Below, piece after piece: positions 8,154 to 16,490 of a stretch of 64,000 nt of DNA (its first letter is position 1; each line of letters opens with the position of its first letter). Source of the DNA: CAVEFW01 sp963643505 (GTDB lineage: Bacteria > Actinomycetota > Coriobacteriia > Coriobacteriales > Eggerthellaceae); assembly GCA_963643505.1 (NCBI GenBank), contig CAVIKF010000005.1, positions 1 to 64,000 of the forward strand. Reading direction: 5' to 3'. The position numbers were made by a program, and so were the translations under genes. The notes under the pieces were generated by a model. The model was not told where the DNA came from. It saw only the letters and a program-made list of their open reading frames with translations, and did not search any database.

Positions 8154-8877
8154 GCTCGATCTTTCCGTAGCACCCGTGTTGAACGCATTGCAAGACGTCT
8201 TGGGGGATGAGGAGTCCCTTGTCGTTGCGCGGGGCGCAGGTATGGGCCTCGATGACATAGCCGATGACGAGCAGGTGGTCGCCTGCCTCCTCGATGCGGT
8301 CGACGCAGCACGCCATCCAACTCGTAGCGGCATCCACGACGGGAACCCGCCACTTTTCATGGGTGGTTTTTTCGGCTTCCTCGGTCTTTGAGCGCTTGAA
8401 GAGGCCTTTTCCGGGGACCTTCACCTCGACGGTCTCGGTCTTGTCCCATTCCACTTCAACAATGTGGTGTTGGACAAGGGTGTTTTTGTTGAACTGGAAT
8501 CCCGTGCGCGTGCCGCATTGCTCGCAGATGTAGACACCCTCCTTGTTGGCGGGAAGGACGTTGAGGCTAAAACAGCCGTTCATCTGGATGCAGCTCATGG
8601 TGTGGCTGCGGGCGCGCAAGGAGAATGCCACCATGGACGGCTCGTGGGAGATGGGAGTCGCCCAGATGATGGTCGCCAAGCCAATCTCGCTACGACGCCC
8701 GATGGCACCCACGATGAGCGTGGGGCGTGGGTCGAGCAATGCTGCCACGTCGCGACCGGTGACGCTTTGCCATTCGCCGCGAACAGATTCGGTGGTGTCG
8801 GCGGCGAAAGCCGATTGCGCGCTGGGGGCCGCAAAGGGGGAAGCGGGGAAGGGCATGGCAGGTGTGGGATCGGTCAT
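8137..8877 (-). CDS. Flavin reductase-like FMN-binding split-barrel protein
   Basis: A 246-residue protein whose middle (SVTGRDVAALLDPRPTLIVGAIGRR through HEPSMVAFSLRARSHTMSCIQMNGCFSLNVLP, read as separate segments) follows the flavin reductase-like split barrel that binds FMN. The first 35 residues are Ala/Pro/Ser-rich and probably flexible. Segment ICEQCGTRTG resembles a small metal or redox cysteine pair. It starts three bases after the PadR gene stop, so the two form an operon and PadR probably controls it. Likely an NAD(P)H-flavin or related redox protein; exact substrate unknown. Confidence 0.8.
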   Translation of the reverse strand: MTDPTPAMPFPASPFAAPSAQSAFAADTTESVRGEWQSVTGRDVAALLDPRPTLIVGAIGRRSEIGLATIIWATPISHEPSMVAFSLRARSHTMSCIQMNGCFSLNVLPANKEGVYICEQCGTRTGFQFNKNTLVQHHIVEVEWDKTETVEVKVPGKGLFKRSKTEEAEKTTHEKWRVPVVDAATSWMACCVDRIEEAGDHLLVIGYVIEAHTCAPRNDKGLLIPQDVLQCVQHGCYGKIELLPEP

Positions 8878-8880
8878 GCC

Positions 8881-9411
8881 CTACTTGCCCCCCATGTTTT
8901 TAGTCATCGCTTTGTCTCCGAGATCAACGCCTACTTTGTGCTTTTCCTTCTTGGGGTTCAACACGAGGTTTTCGACGTCGTCGTGAACGCAAATGGGTGC
9001 GTCGGGGAGATCGATGTCGAGGGAGATGGCCGCCCAAAGGCGCAGCTCGTCGATGGTCTTTTGATAACAGGCAAGAGCGTCTATCCAGCGACGGAGGCAC
9101 TTGCGGCCTTTCTCGGTCAACGTGAAGAGTCGTTTTGCGGAACCCTCTTCAGGCGTTTCCCAATGGGATTCTACGAGTTCTGCGTCCTCCATGCGCTTCA
9201 GAGCGCGATAGATGCCAGTTGCATCAGGCTTTTTTCCTCCAAACATGGGGGAGTTTGCCGCTTGTTGGACGATGACATAGCCATGCAGGGGCACTTTTGA
9301 TTGCGCCAACAGGCAAAGAATGGTGGGCTGGGAAAGGCGGTTCAATGACTTTCCGAGTTCCGCACACTCTCGCATCTCGTCATCAGATTTGGGATGGCAA
9401 GCACTCCACAT
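8881..9411 (-). CDS. PadR-family transcriptional regulator
   Basis: A 176-residue protein with the PadR winged helix: LSQPTILCLLAQSKVPLHGYVIVQQ, then DATGIYRALKRMEDAELVESHWE (recognition helix and wing) and RLFTLTEKGRKCLRRW, followed by a helical C-terminal dimerisation part. PadR proteins usually repress their own operon and respond to a small molecule such as a phenolic acid or drug. Two identical-core palindromes at 9526-9542 and 9575-9589 upstream are good operator candidates. It directly precedes the flavin reductase-like gene. Confidence 0.88.
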   Translation of the reverse strand: MWSACHPKSDDEMRECAELGKSLNRLSQPTILCLLAQSKVPLHGYVIVQQAANSPMFGGKKPDATGIYRALKRMEDAELVESHWETPEEGSAKRLFTLTEKGRKCLRRWIDALACYQKTIDELRLWAAISLDIDLPDAPICVHDDVENLVLNPKKEKHKVGVDLGDKAMTKNMGGK

Positions 9412-9821
9412 ACTGATTCCTCTTTTCTTGTGTCTGAAACAGCGCTGTTAGGCGCGGCTTCATTCTACCTGAAACATTCTGGTTTTGCTAATGAATGTTT
9501 CTTGATGATAGTTAGTTGCGAAATTATTTGCACTGTGCAAATAGATGGAGTTGTATATACCGCCTACCTGCGGTTTTGCAGTATGCAAATAGTTTGGTCG
9601 ATATTCGATTGGCGTGCCGGTATAGAGGTCTGGACGCAATGACTCCAATCGAGGAAGGTTTTTTGATGTTGAGCCTCGGTATCGAACTTTGGTGCCGTTT
9701 GCGTGCGTTTCGCGTTGTTCCTCATGTTTGTACAGGGGTATGTATTACTATCTTTTGCGGAATATCGGGTTTTGCCGATATCGAATATGTTGGTACCGCA
9801 TGTGAAGGAAGGGACCTTTGT
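9412..9821. other. Intergenic region between padR and glmS
   Basis: AT-richer than the flanking genes. It holds the paired palindromes described separately and a small inverted repeat ATATCGG / CCGATAT at about 9762-9782 just before the glmS ribosome site. A weak plus-strand promoter (TTGCAG, 18 bases, GATATT at 9576-9605) overlaps the second palindrome. Open frames here have no recognisable protein signature. Confidence 0.5.
9526..9589. promoter_or_regulatory. Paired palindromic operators TTTGCA-N3-TGCAAA
   Basis: Two perfect palindromes share the half-site TTTGCA with a 3-base centre: 9527-9541 (extended ATTTGCAC-T-GTGCAAAT, 9526-9542) and 9575-9589. Their centres are 48 bp apart. They lie in the 410-bp gap between padR (minus) and glmS (plus), 115 bp or more from padR. 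A likely dimeric binding site of the PadR protein, by position. Confidence 0.7.
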
Positions 9822-11645
9822 ATGTGTGGAATCGTTGGCTATACCGGATCTGGTGCGGCTGCGCCGATTTTGATCGAAGGTTTGAAGCGTCTCGAATATC
9901 GTGGCTATGACAGCGCGGGCATCGCAGTCCAGGAAGGCGATGAGCTTGCGGTAGTTTGTCGCAAGGGCAAGGTGAGCACGCTCGCCCATACTGTCGAGCA
10001 CTTCGAGTTCGAGGGCAGATGCGGCATCGGGCACACCCGTTGGGCGACCCACGGCAAGCCCTCCGAGGCAAATGCCCATCCCCATACCAGTTGCGACGGT
10101 CGCATCGCCGTCGTCCATAACGGCATTATCGAGAATTTCGCGGAATTGCGTGAAGAGCTCATCGCGGAAGGTCATGTGTTCAAAAGCGAGACCGATACCG
10201 AGGTTGTCGCCCACCTCGTGGAACGCGCCTACAAAGGCAATCTCATGGAAGCCCTCCGTGAGGCGTCCAGCTATATCGTCGGTGCCTTTGGCTTGGCCGT
10301 GGCGTGTGCGGACGAGCCTGGCGTCATAGCCGTGACACGCAAGGACAGCCCCATCGTTGTCGGTCGTGGTGAGAGTGGCAGCTACGTCGCCAGCGACATC
10401 ATTGCCATGATTGATGCCACCCGTGACGTCGTTGTGTTGGCTGATGGGGAGGGTGCCCTGCTCACCCCCGACGGTATCGAGTTCACTGACGCGAACGGTG
10501 TGGTCATCGAGCCGAAGATCACCCATGTGGATTGGGACTTGGACGTCGCGGAGAAGGGCGGATACACCGACTTCATGATGAAGGAGATCCACGAGCAGCC
10601 GCGCGTCATTCGCGACACCCTCGCCGGGCGTCTTGTCGGCGGAGCGCTCGAGATCGACGAGCTCGATATGAGCCCGGAGGAGCTTAACCTCATTGACCGC
10701 GTTTACGTCATCGCGTGTGGTACCAGCTATCATGCCGGCCTTATTGCCAAAAACCTTATCGAGGGTTGGGCGCGCATTCCTTGCGAGGCCGAGACGGCCA
10801 GCGAGTTTCGTTATCGTAACCCCATCATCACCCCGACCACGTTGTGCGTTGCCGTGAGCCAATCCGGCGAGACCGCCGACACCTTGGCAGCTATTCGAGA
10901 TGCTCGCGTCAAGGGTGCTCGTGTGTTTGGTATCACCAACGTGGTGGGTAGCCCTGTCGCTCGCGAGTCTGACGGCGTGATCTACACAAAGGCAAACAAA
11001 GAGATTGCGGTTGCGTCCACCAAGAGCTTTTTGGGCCAGGTCGTGAGCTTGACGTTGCTTGCAATGCTTTTGGCTCAAGCCAAGGGATGCATGCGCATGA
11101 ATCAAATTCGCATGCTGTTCCGCGAGCTTGCTGACACGGCTGGTCAGGTCGAGGCGATCCTTGCTGACACGTATGCTATCGACAAGGCTGCCGAGGCGTG
11201 TGTCGATGCCACGAGCGCTTTGTTCATAGGGCGCGGCATGGGCAGTGCCATCTCCAAGGAAGGCGCGCTCAAGCTCAAAGAGATCTCCTATCTCCATGCC
11301 GAGAGCTATCCGGCGGGCGAGATGAAGCACGGTCCTATCGCCTTGATCGACGACGGATTCCCCATCATCGCGATTGCTACTCAAAGCCCCACCTATGACA
11401 AAGTCGTTTCCAATCTTCAGGAGGCTCGCGCTCGCGGTGCGCTCATCGTGGCCATAGCGACCGAGGGCGATGAGGAGATTTGCAAGAACGCTGACCATGT
11501 CATCTACATCCCGAAAGTTCGCGACTGTTTCAGCCCGGTCACGGCCAGCGTCCCGTTGCAGCTACTCGCGCGCCGCATCGCGATTCTGCGCGGATGCGAT
11601 GTGGACCAGCCACGCAACCTCGCAAAGAGCGTCACGGTGGAGTAG
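9822..11645 (+). CDS. glmS: Glutamine-fructose-6-phosphate aminotransferase (isomerizing)
   Basis: A 607-residue enzyme that makes glucosamine-6-phosphate from fructose-6-phosphate and glutamine, the first step toward UDP-GlcNAc and peptidoglycan. The start at 9822 gives MCGIVGYTG, with the catalytic Cys as residue 2 after Met removal; GAAGGAAGGG lies upstream. The N-terminal glutaminase domain shows HTRWATHGKPSEANAHPH and HNGIIENF; two SIS domains follow (ACGTSYHAGL, SQSGETADTL; then GRGMGSAISKEGALKLKEISYLHAE read as family signature) and the C-terminus ends in the typical LAKSVTVE. Length is normal. No glmS ribozyme was recognised upstream. Confidence 0.97.
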   Translation: MCGIVGYTGSGAAAPILIEGLKRLEYRGYDSAGIAVQEGDELAVVCRKGKVSTLAHTVEHFEFEGRCGIGHTRWATHGKPSEANAHPHTSCDGRIAVVHNGIIENFAELREELIAEGHVFKSETDTEVVAHLVERAYKGNLMEALREASSYIVGAFGLAVACADEPGVIAVTRKDSPIVVGRGESGSYVASDIIAMIDATRDVVVLADGEGALLTPDGIEFTDANGVVIEPKITHVDWDLDVAEKGGYTDFMMKEIHEQPRVIRDTLAGRLVGGALEIDELDMSPEELNLIDRVYVIACGTSYHAGLIAKNLIEGWARIPCEAETASEFRYRNPIITPTTLCVAVSQSGETADTLAAIRDARVKGARVFGITNVVGSPVARESDGVIYTKANKEIAVASTKSFLGQVVSLTLLAMLLAQAKGCMRMNQIRMLFRELADTAGQVEAILADTYAIDKAAEACVDATSALFIGRGMGSAISKEGALKLKEISYLHAESYPAGEMKHGPIALIDDGFPIIAIATQSPTYDKVVSNLQEARARGALIVAIATEGDEEICKNADHVIYIPKVRDCFSPVTASVPLQLLARRIAILRGCDVDQPRNLAKSVTVE

Positions 11646-11684
11646 TAACTGCTTCGTTGGGTCAAGCCGCATTGGGTTGACGAC

Positions 11685-11719
11685 GGGTGTCTGTGGTTGC
11701 ATCGCAGGCACCCATTTTT
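11685..11719 (+). terminator. glmS terminator
   Basis: Imperfect 11-bp stem GGGTGTCTGTG / CGCAGGCACCC with a 7-base loop, followed by ATTTTT. Confidence 0.75.
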
Positions 11720-11812
11720 GGTTCGAGGCTTTTGCCGACAGTCCGTTTTGTCGCCAGCCCAGCGGCGCGCCCTCGGCCTTAATCGCAGGCACCCGTTTTT
11801 GGTTCGAGGCTT
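11701..11812 (+). repeat. 31-bp direct repeat copying the glmS terminator 3' half
   Basis: A 31-bp segment (ATCGCAGGCACCC then a T5 run and GGTTCGAGGCTT) occurs at 11701-11731 and 11782-11812 with one mismatch, 81 bp apart. The second copy carries the T-run but not the 5' half of the terminator stem. Confidence 0.85.
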
Positions 11813-11878
11813 GTGGCGTGCGGCTCTGATTGTCTTGTCAATCCTCTACAATGAAAGGTCAGGCATGAGAGGATGGAA

Positions 11879-12379
11879 ATGATCGAAGACCGAAAAGAAG
11901 GCAGTGCTTTGGATCAAGTCGGCTTGGGCATTGACGTGGTAGAGATCGAGCGTGTGGCAAAGATTCTCGGACGTACGCCGAGCTTCAAGAAGATATTTTC
12001 CCAAGCCGAACGGGAGTACTGCGATGGGAAGGCGCACTCTGCGGCCCACTACGCTACCCGTTTCGCGGCCAAGGAGGCCGTGGTGAAGGCTTTGGGCACC
12101 GGTTTTTCGAGGGGTGTCAACGTGCGGGATATCGAGGTCCGCCGCACCTCCAAGGGGCGTCCCTACGCCGTCTTGAGCGGTCGAGCCAAAGAGATTGCCG
12201 ATGAACTTGGCGTGGTCGACCTCCCCATCTCCCTTTCCTACACCCATACCGAGGCGGTGGCTTGCGCCATGGCCATCACCGAGAGCAGCCAGGTTGCCGC
12301 CGCAAAACGCAAAGATCCCATGGAGGAACTTGCGCGGCAGTACAAGGACGTACGTTCCGTGTTGGATGACATCGGATAG
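11879..12379 (+). CDS. acpS: Holo-[acyl-carrier-protein] synthase
   Basis: A 166-residue 4'-phosphopantetheinyl transferase that loads CoA-derived phosphopantetheine onto ACP. The two conserved motifs are present: GLGIDVVEIERV near the N-terminus and TRFAAKEAVVKALG around residue 65, holding the Mg-binding Asp and Glu. The family is usually 120-140 residues; here a C-terminal extension of about 25 residues (KRKDPMEELARQYKDVRSVLDD) is added. The ATG at 11879 is preferred because GAGAGG lies six bases upstream. A -10-like TACAAT lies at 11847. The YhgE-type gene follows after 6 bp. Confidence 0.93.
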   Translation: MIEDRKEGSALDQVGLGIDVVEIERVAKILGRTPSFKKIFSQAEREYCDGKAHSAAHYATRFAAKEAVVKALGTGFSRGVNVRDIEVRRTSKGRPYAVLSGRAKEIADELGVVDLPISLSYTHTEAVACAMAITESSQVAAAKRKDPMEELARQYKDVRSVLDDIG

Positions 12380-12385
12380 GAATTT

Positions 12386-15370
12386 ATGGCTGACGAGGAG
12401 AGACATAGGACGAAAGGGACAAACGTTCCCGAGGAGGTTCCCACCTCGTCACGCGGCTTTGTGCGCTTCAACCAAAGCAAGAAGAAGTCGTGGCACCTGT
12501 TCGCGCTGTGTGCCGTGATCCTTGTTCCCCTCGTGTACGTTGCGTTGTTCCTTTTCTCCTTGCAAGATCCTTATGGCGGCATGAACCAGGTTCCAGCTGT
12601 GGTGGTCAACCTCGACCGGGGGGCCGAGATTGATGGCGAGCAGCGTAACATCGGCCAAGAGTTGAGCGATTCTCTTATCGAGGACAACTCTTTGGCTGTT
12701 GACGGTGAGGTGTCGGGCTTTGACTGGAACTTTACGACCAGCGAGCGACGGGCGGCGCAATCTTTGCGTGACGGCGCCTACTACATGGAGATCGTCATCC
12801 CTGAGGATTTCAGCCAAGCGATAGCCTCGGCTTGCACGAAGGATGCGACCAAGGCCGAGCTCAAGGTGTATTACAACCCCGCGGCGAGCTTCGGAGCGCA
12901 GACGGTGGGTAAGGGCCTTATCACGCGCATCGTCGACAAGCTCAAAGAGCGGGTGCAGGGGGATTATCTCAACAGCATCTTCCTCACGATCAAAGAGGCG
13001 GGTTCTGACCTGTTGACCGTGGCAAACGCCGGACTCGACTTGACGGACGGGCTTTTTACGGCGCGCGACGGCTCAGCTGAGCTTGCTGATGGCGTCCAAC
13101 AGCTTGCGGAGGGAAACGCGACGTTGACCAACGGGCTGTATGAGGCGGGCGACGGGGCGAGCCAACTTGCTGACGGGGCGGGCCAACTTGCCAGCGGTGT
13201 GATGCAGCTCGCCGACGGGTTGGGTCAGCTCAAGCAAGGCATCGAGAGCAGCTCCTCCTCGGCGGAGACCGTCGCGTTGGCAAATGCCTTGTCGGAGGTG
13301 GGGTATTACCTGCAAGCCTTTGGTGTCGAGGCAACGAAGGAAAACCCGGATACCGCCCTCGAACAGGCCTATCTTGAGAGCGCTGCTGCCGCCGCCTCCG
13401 CCGCTGCTGATGCGAACAGCACCATCGGCGACCCGCTTGTCGCCTATATCTCGGGAGGGAGCTTCTCCTATGCTTCCGGCTCGACGACGGTTACCTGTAC
13501 CGAGCAAGGCCTTATTCCCGCCTTGGCGGCCTATGTGCAGGCGGAAAACGAATTGGTCGCCTTCGAGCAAAACGAGCTTGCGCCCCTTCTTGCGCTTTTG
13601 GAAGAACTTGGAGACTCCATCGAGGACATGGAGGGTTCGGCCGACACCATTAAAGCGGACATCGAGGCGCTTTACGCGGCGACAGAGAACTACGCCCAGT
13701 GTGTGTCACTTTACCGAGAGGCTTTAAACGCCTATAGCCAAGCTCTTGAGGACTTTGCCGCAGGGACCATCACGGAGGAGGAACTCGCGGCATACAAAGC
13801 GGCGGTGGATACTGCTGCCGCAAATGTCACGGCGGCGCGGGATTCCATTGCCGCAGCGCGTCAAAAGCTTGCTGACGACCTCCCCGACTTCATCAGGATG
13901 ATCTCGATCATCGCTGAGCTTTGGGAACAAATTGGCAGCGTGGAGCATATCGAGGAGCTCATCAACGAGCTTATGACCCTTATCGAGAACGAGGCGCGTG
14001 CAGGAGCTGCGGTCCAGGGTGCGGCAGGCAAGGTGGAGGGATATCTCGTCGGTGTTGCGGTGACGTCTTCGTATGCCAGCGGGTCCACATCCAAGCTTGC
14101 TGACGCTATCAACCAGATCTATGTGGCCGTTGCTGTGGGTTCAGGAGATTCCACGAGCCTTGTGGAGGGAACAAGCCAATTGGCGACAGGCGCAACCTCT
14201 TTGGCTGAGGGTATCTACACGGCCGCAGACGGCAGCAACACCATCACCCTCAATCTTGCGACGGTGGCAAGCGGCTCGCAATCCCTGGCTGAGGGGATCA
14301 ATACTGCTGCGAGTACCTCGGGGACGTTGTTCGAGGGGTTGTTGAGCGGCGTGGACTCCCAAGATGAGCAGGCTGCCAACAGCGAGGTGCGTTCCGAGGT
14401 CATCTCCGACCCCATCACGGTCAACGGCGAGGCTAGCGACGGCGAGAGCATCACCTCCGTCGCTAACTACGGCACGAGCATCGCGCCGTATTATCTTGGC
14501 CTCGGCCTTTGGCTTGGCTGTCTGTTGGCGACCTTGGTGCTCAGGCCCATCAACGAGAAGCGTTTCCGCACGTCCGACTCGACTCCTCGTCTTGTCCTTG
14601 CCGGGTATCTCCCCCTGGCCGGCATCGCGATTGTCCAGGTGGTTTCCGCTTTGGCAATCGTCCAATTCGGTCTCAGGATGAATGTATCCTTCCCCGTTGC
14701 GTACTACCTGTTCGGCGTTCTGGTCGCCTTGGTGTTTGCGGCTCTCAACCAGATGTTGGTAGGGTCGTTTGGCATAGGCGGCCTTTTCGTGTCGGTGGTG
14801 TTGCTTGCCGCACAGCTTTGCATGGCGTCAGGAACGTTTCCCATCGAGTCCGCCTTCTCGGCCATGGGCATCATAAGCATGCTCATGCCCATGACCTATG
14901 TGGTGCGCGGCCTGCGTGTCGCTATGTGCGGGTTGGGTGTGGAGTACGTGGCTGTCCCTTCCGTCGTGCTCGCGGTTGTCGGATTGACGGCGTTGGTGTT
15001 GACTGTCGTTTTTGTGACGATTCGCCGCAGGCGCGCGCGCAAAAAAGGCGACGACGGCATGCCGGGTTCAAACGGAGATGCCCCGCGCTTGATTGACATG
15101 GCCCCGGTGGGCGAGCGCGACATGGCCCCGGTGGGCGAGCGCGACGTGGCCCCGGTGGGCGAGCGCGACGGCGACAAATACGACAACGTCGAATGCAGCA
15201 GCGCCGAGCACGACGGCATGCTTGTCGCATCGGCTCCCGTCAAGGGCGTTGTCGGATTGACGCGTGAGCGGGTGGAGGAGGCCGCGTTGTGCGACGAGGA
15301 CGATATCGACTTGGAGGAAGCCCTTGATGTCCCCGTCGTTGTTGTTCCGGTTCGCGTTCCTGAGGTGTAG
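12386..15370 (+). CDS. YhgE/Pip-family large membrane protein
   Basis: A 994-residue membrane protein. A cytosolic N-terminus is followed by one transmembrane helix (residues 35-57), a long extracytoplasmic part with PAVVVNLDRGA and heptad-like QLADGAGQLASG repeats typical of the YhgE/Pip X-Gly repeat, an Ala/Glu coiled-coil stretch, and five C-terminal membrane helices (from about residue 700), like an ABC-2 permease. Relatives include the phage infection protein Pip and the type VII secretion-linked EsaA. The C-terminal tail holds three copies of an 8-residue unit (DMAPVGER) encoded by 24-bp repeats at 15095-15166. The gene sits between acpS and nnrD; its function is uncertain. Confidence 0.85.
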   Translation: MADEERHRTKGTNVPEEVPTSSRGFVRFNQSKKKSWHLFALCAVILVPLVYVALFLFSLQDPYGGMNQVPAVVVNLDRGAEIDGEQRNIGQELSDSLIEDNSLAVDGEVSGFDWNFTTSERRAAQSLRDGAYYMEIVIPEDFSQAIASACTKDATKAELKVYYNPAASFGAQTVGKGLITRIVDKLKERVQGDYLNSIFLTIKEAGSDLLTVANAGLDLTDGLFTARDGSAELADGVQQLAEGNATLTNGLYEAGDGASQLADGAGQLASGVMQLADGLGQLKQGIESSSSSAETVALANALSEVGYYLQAFGVEATKENPDTALEQAYLESAAAAASAAADANSTIGDPLVAYISGGSFSYASGSTTVTCTEQGLIPALAAYVQAENELVAFEQNELAPLLALLEELGDSIEDMEGSADTIKADIEALYAATENYAQCVSLYREALNAYSQALEDFAAGTITEEELAAYKAAVDTAAANVTAARDSIAAARQKLADDLPDFIRMISIIAELWEQIGSVEHIEELINELMTLIENEARAGAAVQGAAGKVEGYLVGVAVTSSYASGSTSKLADAINQIYVAVAVGSGDSTSLVEGTSQLATGATSLAEGIYTAADGSNTITLNLATVASGSQSLAEGINTAASTSGTLFEGLLSGVDSQDEQAANSEVRSEVISDPITVNGEASDGESITSVANYGTSIAPYYLGLGLWLGCLLATLVLRPINEKRFRTSDSTPRLVLAGYLPLAGIAIVQVVSALAIVQFGLRMNVSFPVAYYLFGVLVALVFAALNQMLVGSFGIGGLFVSVVLLAAQLCMASGTFPIESAFSAMGIISMLMPMTYVVRGLRVAMCGLGVEYVAVPSVVLAVVGLTALVLTVVFVTIRRRRARKKGDDGMPGSNGDAPRLIDMAPVGERDMAPVGERDVAPVGERDGDKYDNVECSSAEHDGMLVASAPVKGVVGLTRERVEEAALCDEDDIDLEEALDVPVVVVPVRVPEV
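15095..15166 (+). repeat. Three 24-bp in-frame repeats in the YhgE-type gene
   Basis: Copies at 15095-15118, 15119-15142 and 15143-15166; the third differs by one base (GACGTG for GACATG). They encode DMAPVGER, DMAPVGER, DVAPVGER in the cytosolic tail. Confidence 0.95.
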
Positions 15371-15379
15371 GGGGTTTTC

Positions 15380-16285
15380 GTGGGTTCTCGTTTCGTGTCC
15401 GACTCTGCGTGTGCGTCGTTGTTGCCTTGGCCTGCGGAGGATGCCAACAAATATTCCCGTGGCAAGCTTGTTTTGGCGGCGGGGTGTGCCAAATATCCCG
15501 GGGCGGCGTGTCTTGCCGGCAGTGCGGCGAGTCGTGTCGGGGCGGGGTACGTGCAGGTGGTCTGTGCGGATGAGGCCGCTCCCGTCGTGCGTGCGTGGCA
15601 ACCGTCTCTTGTCGTGACGACTTGGAGCCAAGGTCTTGCTTCGGGCTCACAGCCATGCGAGAGACGGCCGGTCGCTTACGCGGTGGGTCCCGGGTTTGAC
15701 GCCCATGACACGCAATGCTCCCAAATCGCCCTTGCGCTCATGCAATTGGCTGCTGACCTTGCCGCCCCTTTGCTGGTCGACGGGGGTGCGCTCTCCGTGT
15801 TCTCCGATTCCCAAGCGACGGACATCATCCGTTCTTGTGCGGAACTAGGTGTACCAGCAGTGTTGACCCCACATGGAGGAGAAGCGGCTCGTCTTGCGAA
15901 TGCGTTGGGCGTTCCGGCCTTTGTGGGCCAACCTGGTGGCGTTCGTGAGCAGGAGGACCTCTCACGCCGGCTTTCCCAAGCCCTTCGCGCCATTGTGGTG
16001 CTGAAGGGCCCCGACACATGTATCGCCTTCGAGGAGGACGTGGTCGTGGTGAGCGAGGGAACGTCCGCCCTTGCCAAGGCGGGAACAGGTGATGTGCTTG
16101 CTGGCATGATCGGCGGATTGCTCGCCCAAGGGTTGCGCCCCTTTGATGCCGCGCTGCTCGGTGTCAAGCTCCATGCCCGTGCGGGTATCATTGCTGCTGA
16201 GCGCATGACTTCAATATGCGTGATTCCCGAGGATGTCCTTGACGCGATTCCTGCTACCATCCGGGCCTTCTCCGAGGCCTTCTAG
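15380..16285 (+). CDS. nnrD: ADP-dependent (S)-NAD(P)H-hydrate dehydratase
   Basis: A 301-residue YjeF C-terminal/ribokinase-fold enzyme that repairs hydrated NADH and NADPH using ADP. Signatures are KYSRGKLVLAAGCAKYPGAA, VGAGYVQV, VGPGFDAHD, LTPHGGEAARLA, VVLKGPDTCIA and the phosphate loop GTGDVLAGMIGGLLAQG. Only the dehydratase domain is present; the NnrE epimerase domain often fused to it is absent. The start is GTG at 15380 with AGGGGG five bases upstream; the gap to the preceding gene is nine bases, so it belongs to the acpS operon, a common neighbourhood for YjeF genes. Confidence 0.9.
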   Translation: MGSRFVSDSACASLLPWPAEDANKYSRGKLVLAAGCAKYPGAACLAGSAASRVGAGYVQVVCADEAAPVVRAWQPSLVVTTWSQGLASGSQPCERRPVAYAVGPGFDAHDTQCSQIALALMQLAADLAAPLLVDGGALSVFSDSQATDIIRSCAELGVPAVLTPHGGEAARLANALGVPAFVGQPGGVREQEDLSRRLSQALRAIVVLKGPDTCIAFEEDVVVVSEGTSALAKAGTGDVLAGMIGGLLAQGLRPFDAALLGVKLHARAGIIAAERMTSICVIPEDVLDAIPATIRAFSEAF

Positions 16286-16374
16286 CGCGAAGTGGCTACT
16301 TGTTAGTTGCTCGTAGGTTGCTTGCGGTTTGCTTGCAGGTTGCGCCCATGTGCGCTGAGGCACAAGGTCGCTGC

Positions 16375-16481
16375 GGTACAATTCGGTGGAAAATTATCGC
16401 AAGGAAAGACATAAAGATCGGAACAATCGCCCTTATCGTCGTCGCGTACAATTCGACGGGCGATCACCACAAGGAAAGACA
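16375..16481 (+). repeat. Duplicated promoter/ribosome-site segment before ligA
   Basis: A segment of about 36 bp (GTACAATTCG ... CAAGGAAAGACA) is present at 16376-16412 and, diverged, at 16446-16481, about 70 bp apart. Each copy holds a TACAAT -10-like box and an AAGGAAAGA ribosome site, but only the second is followed by a start codon. Just before it, 16303-16344 is a run of degenerate GTTGCTTGC-type repeats. Confidence 0.7.
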
Positions 16482-16490
16482 GGGGACGTC

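Noticed and set aside
9394..9642. Small plus-strand open frame between padR and glmS
   Set aside because: It runs through the palindromes, lacks a ribosome site and shows no protein signature.
9640..9821. glmS ribozyme
   Set aside because: I could not recognise the conserved ribozyme core; only a small inverted repeat is present.
9564..11498. Long open frame on the minus strand opposite glmS (644 codons)
   Set aside because: It is antisense to an intact glmS, has no ribosome site or family signature, and reflects codon bias of the real gene.
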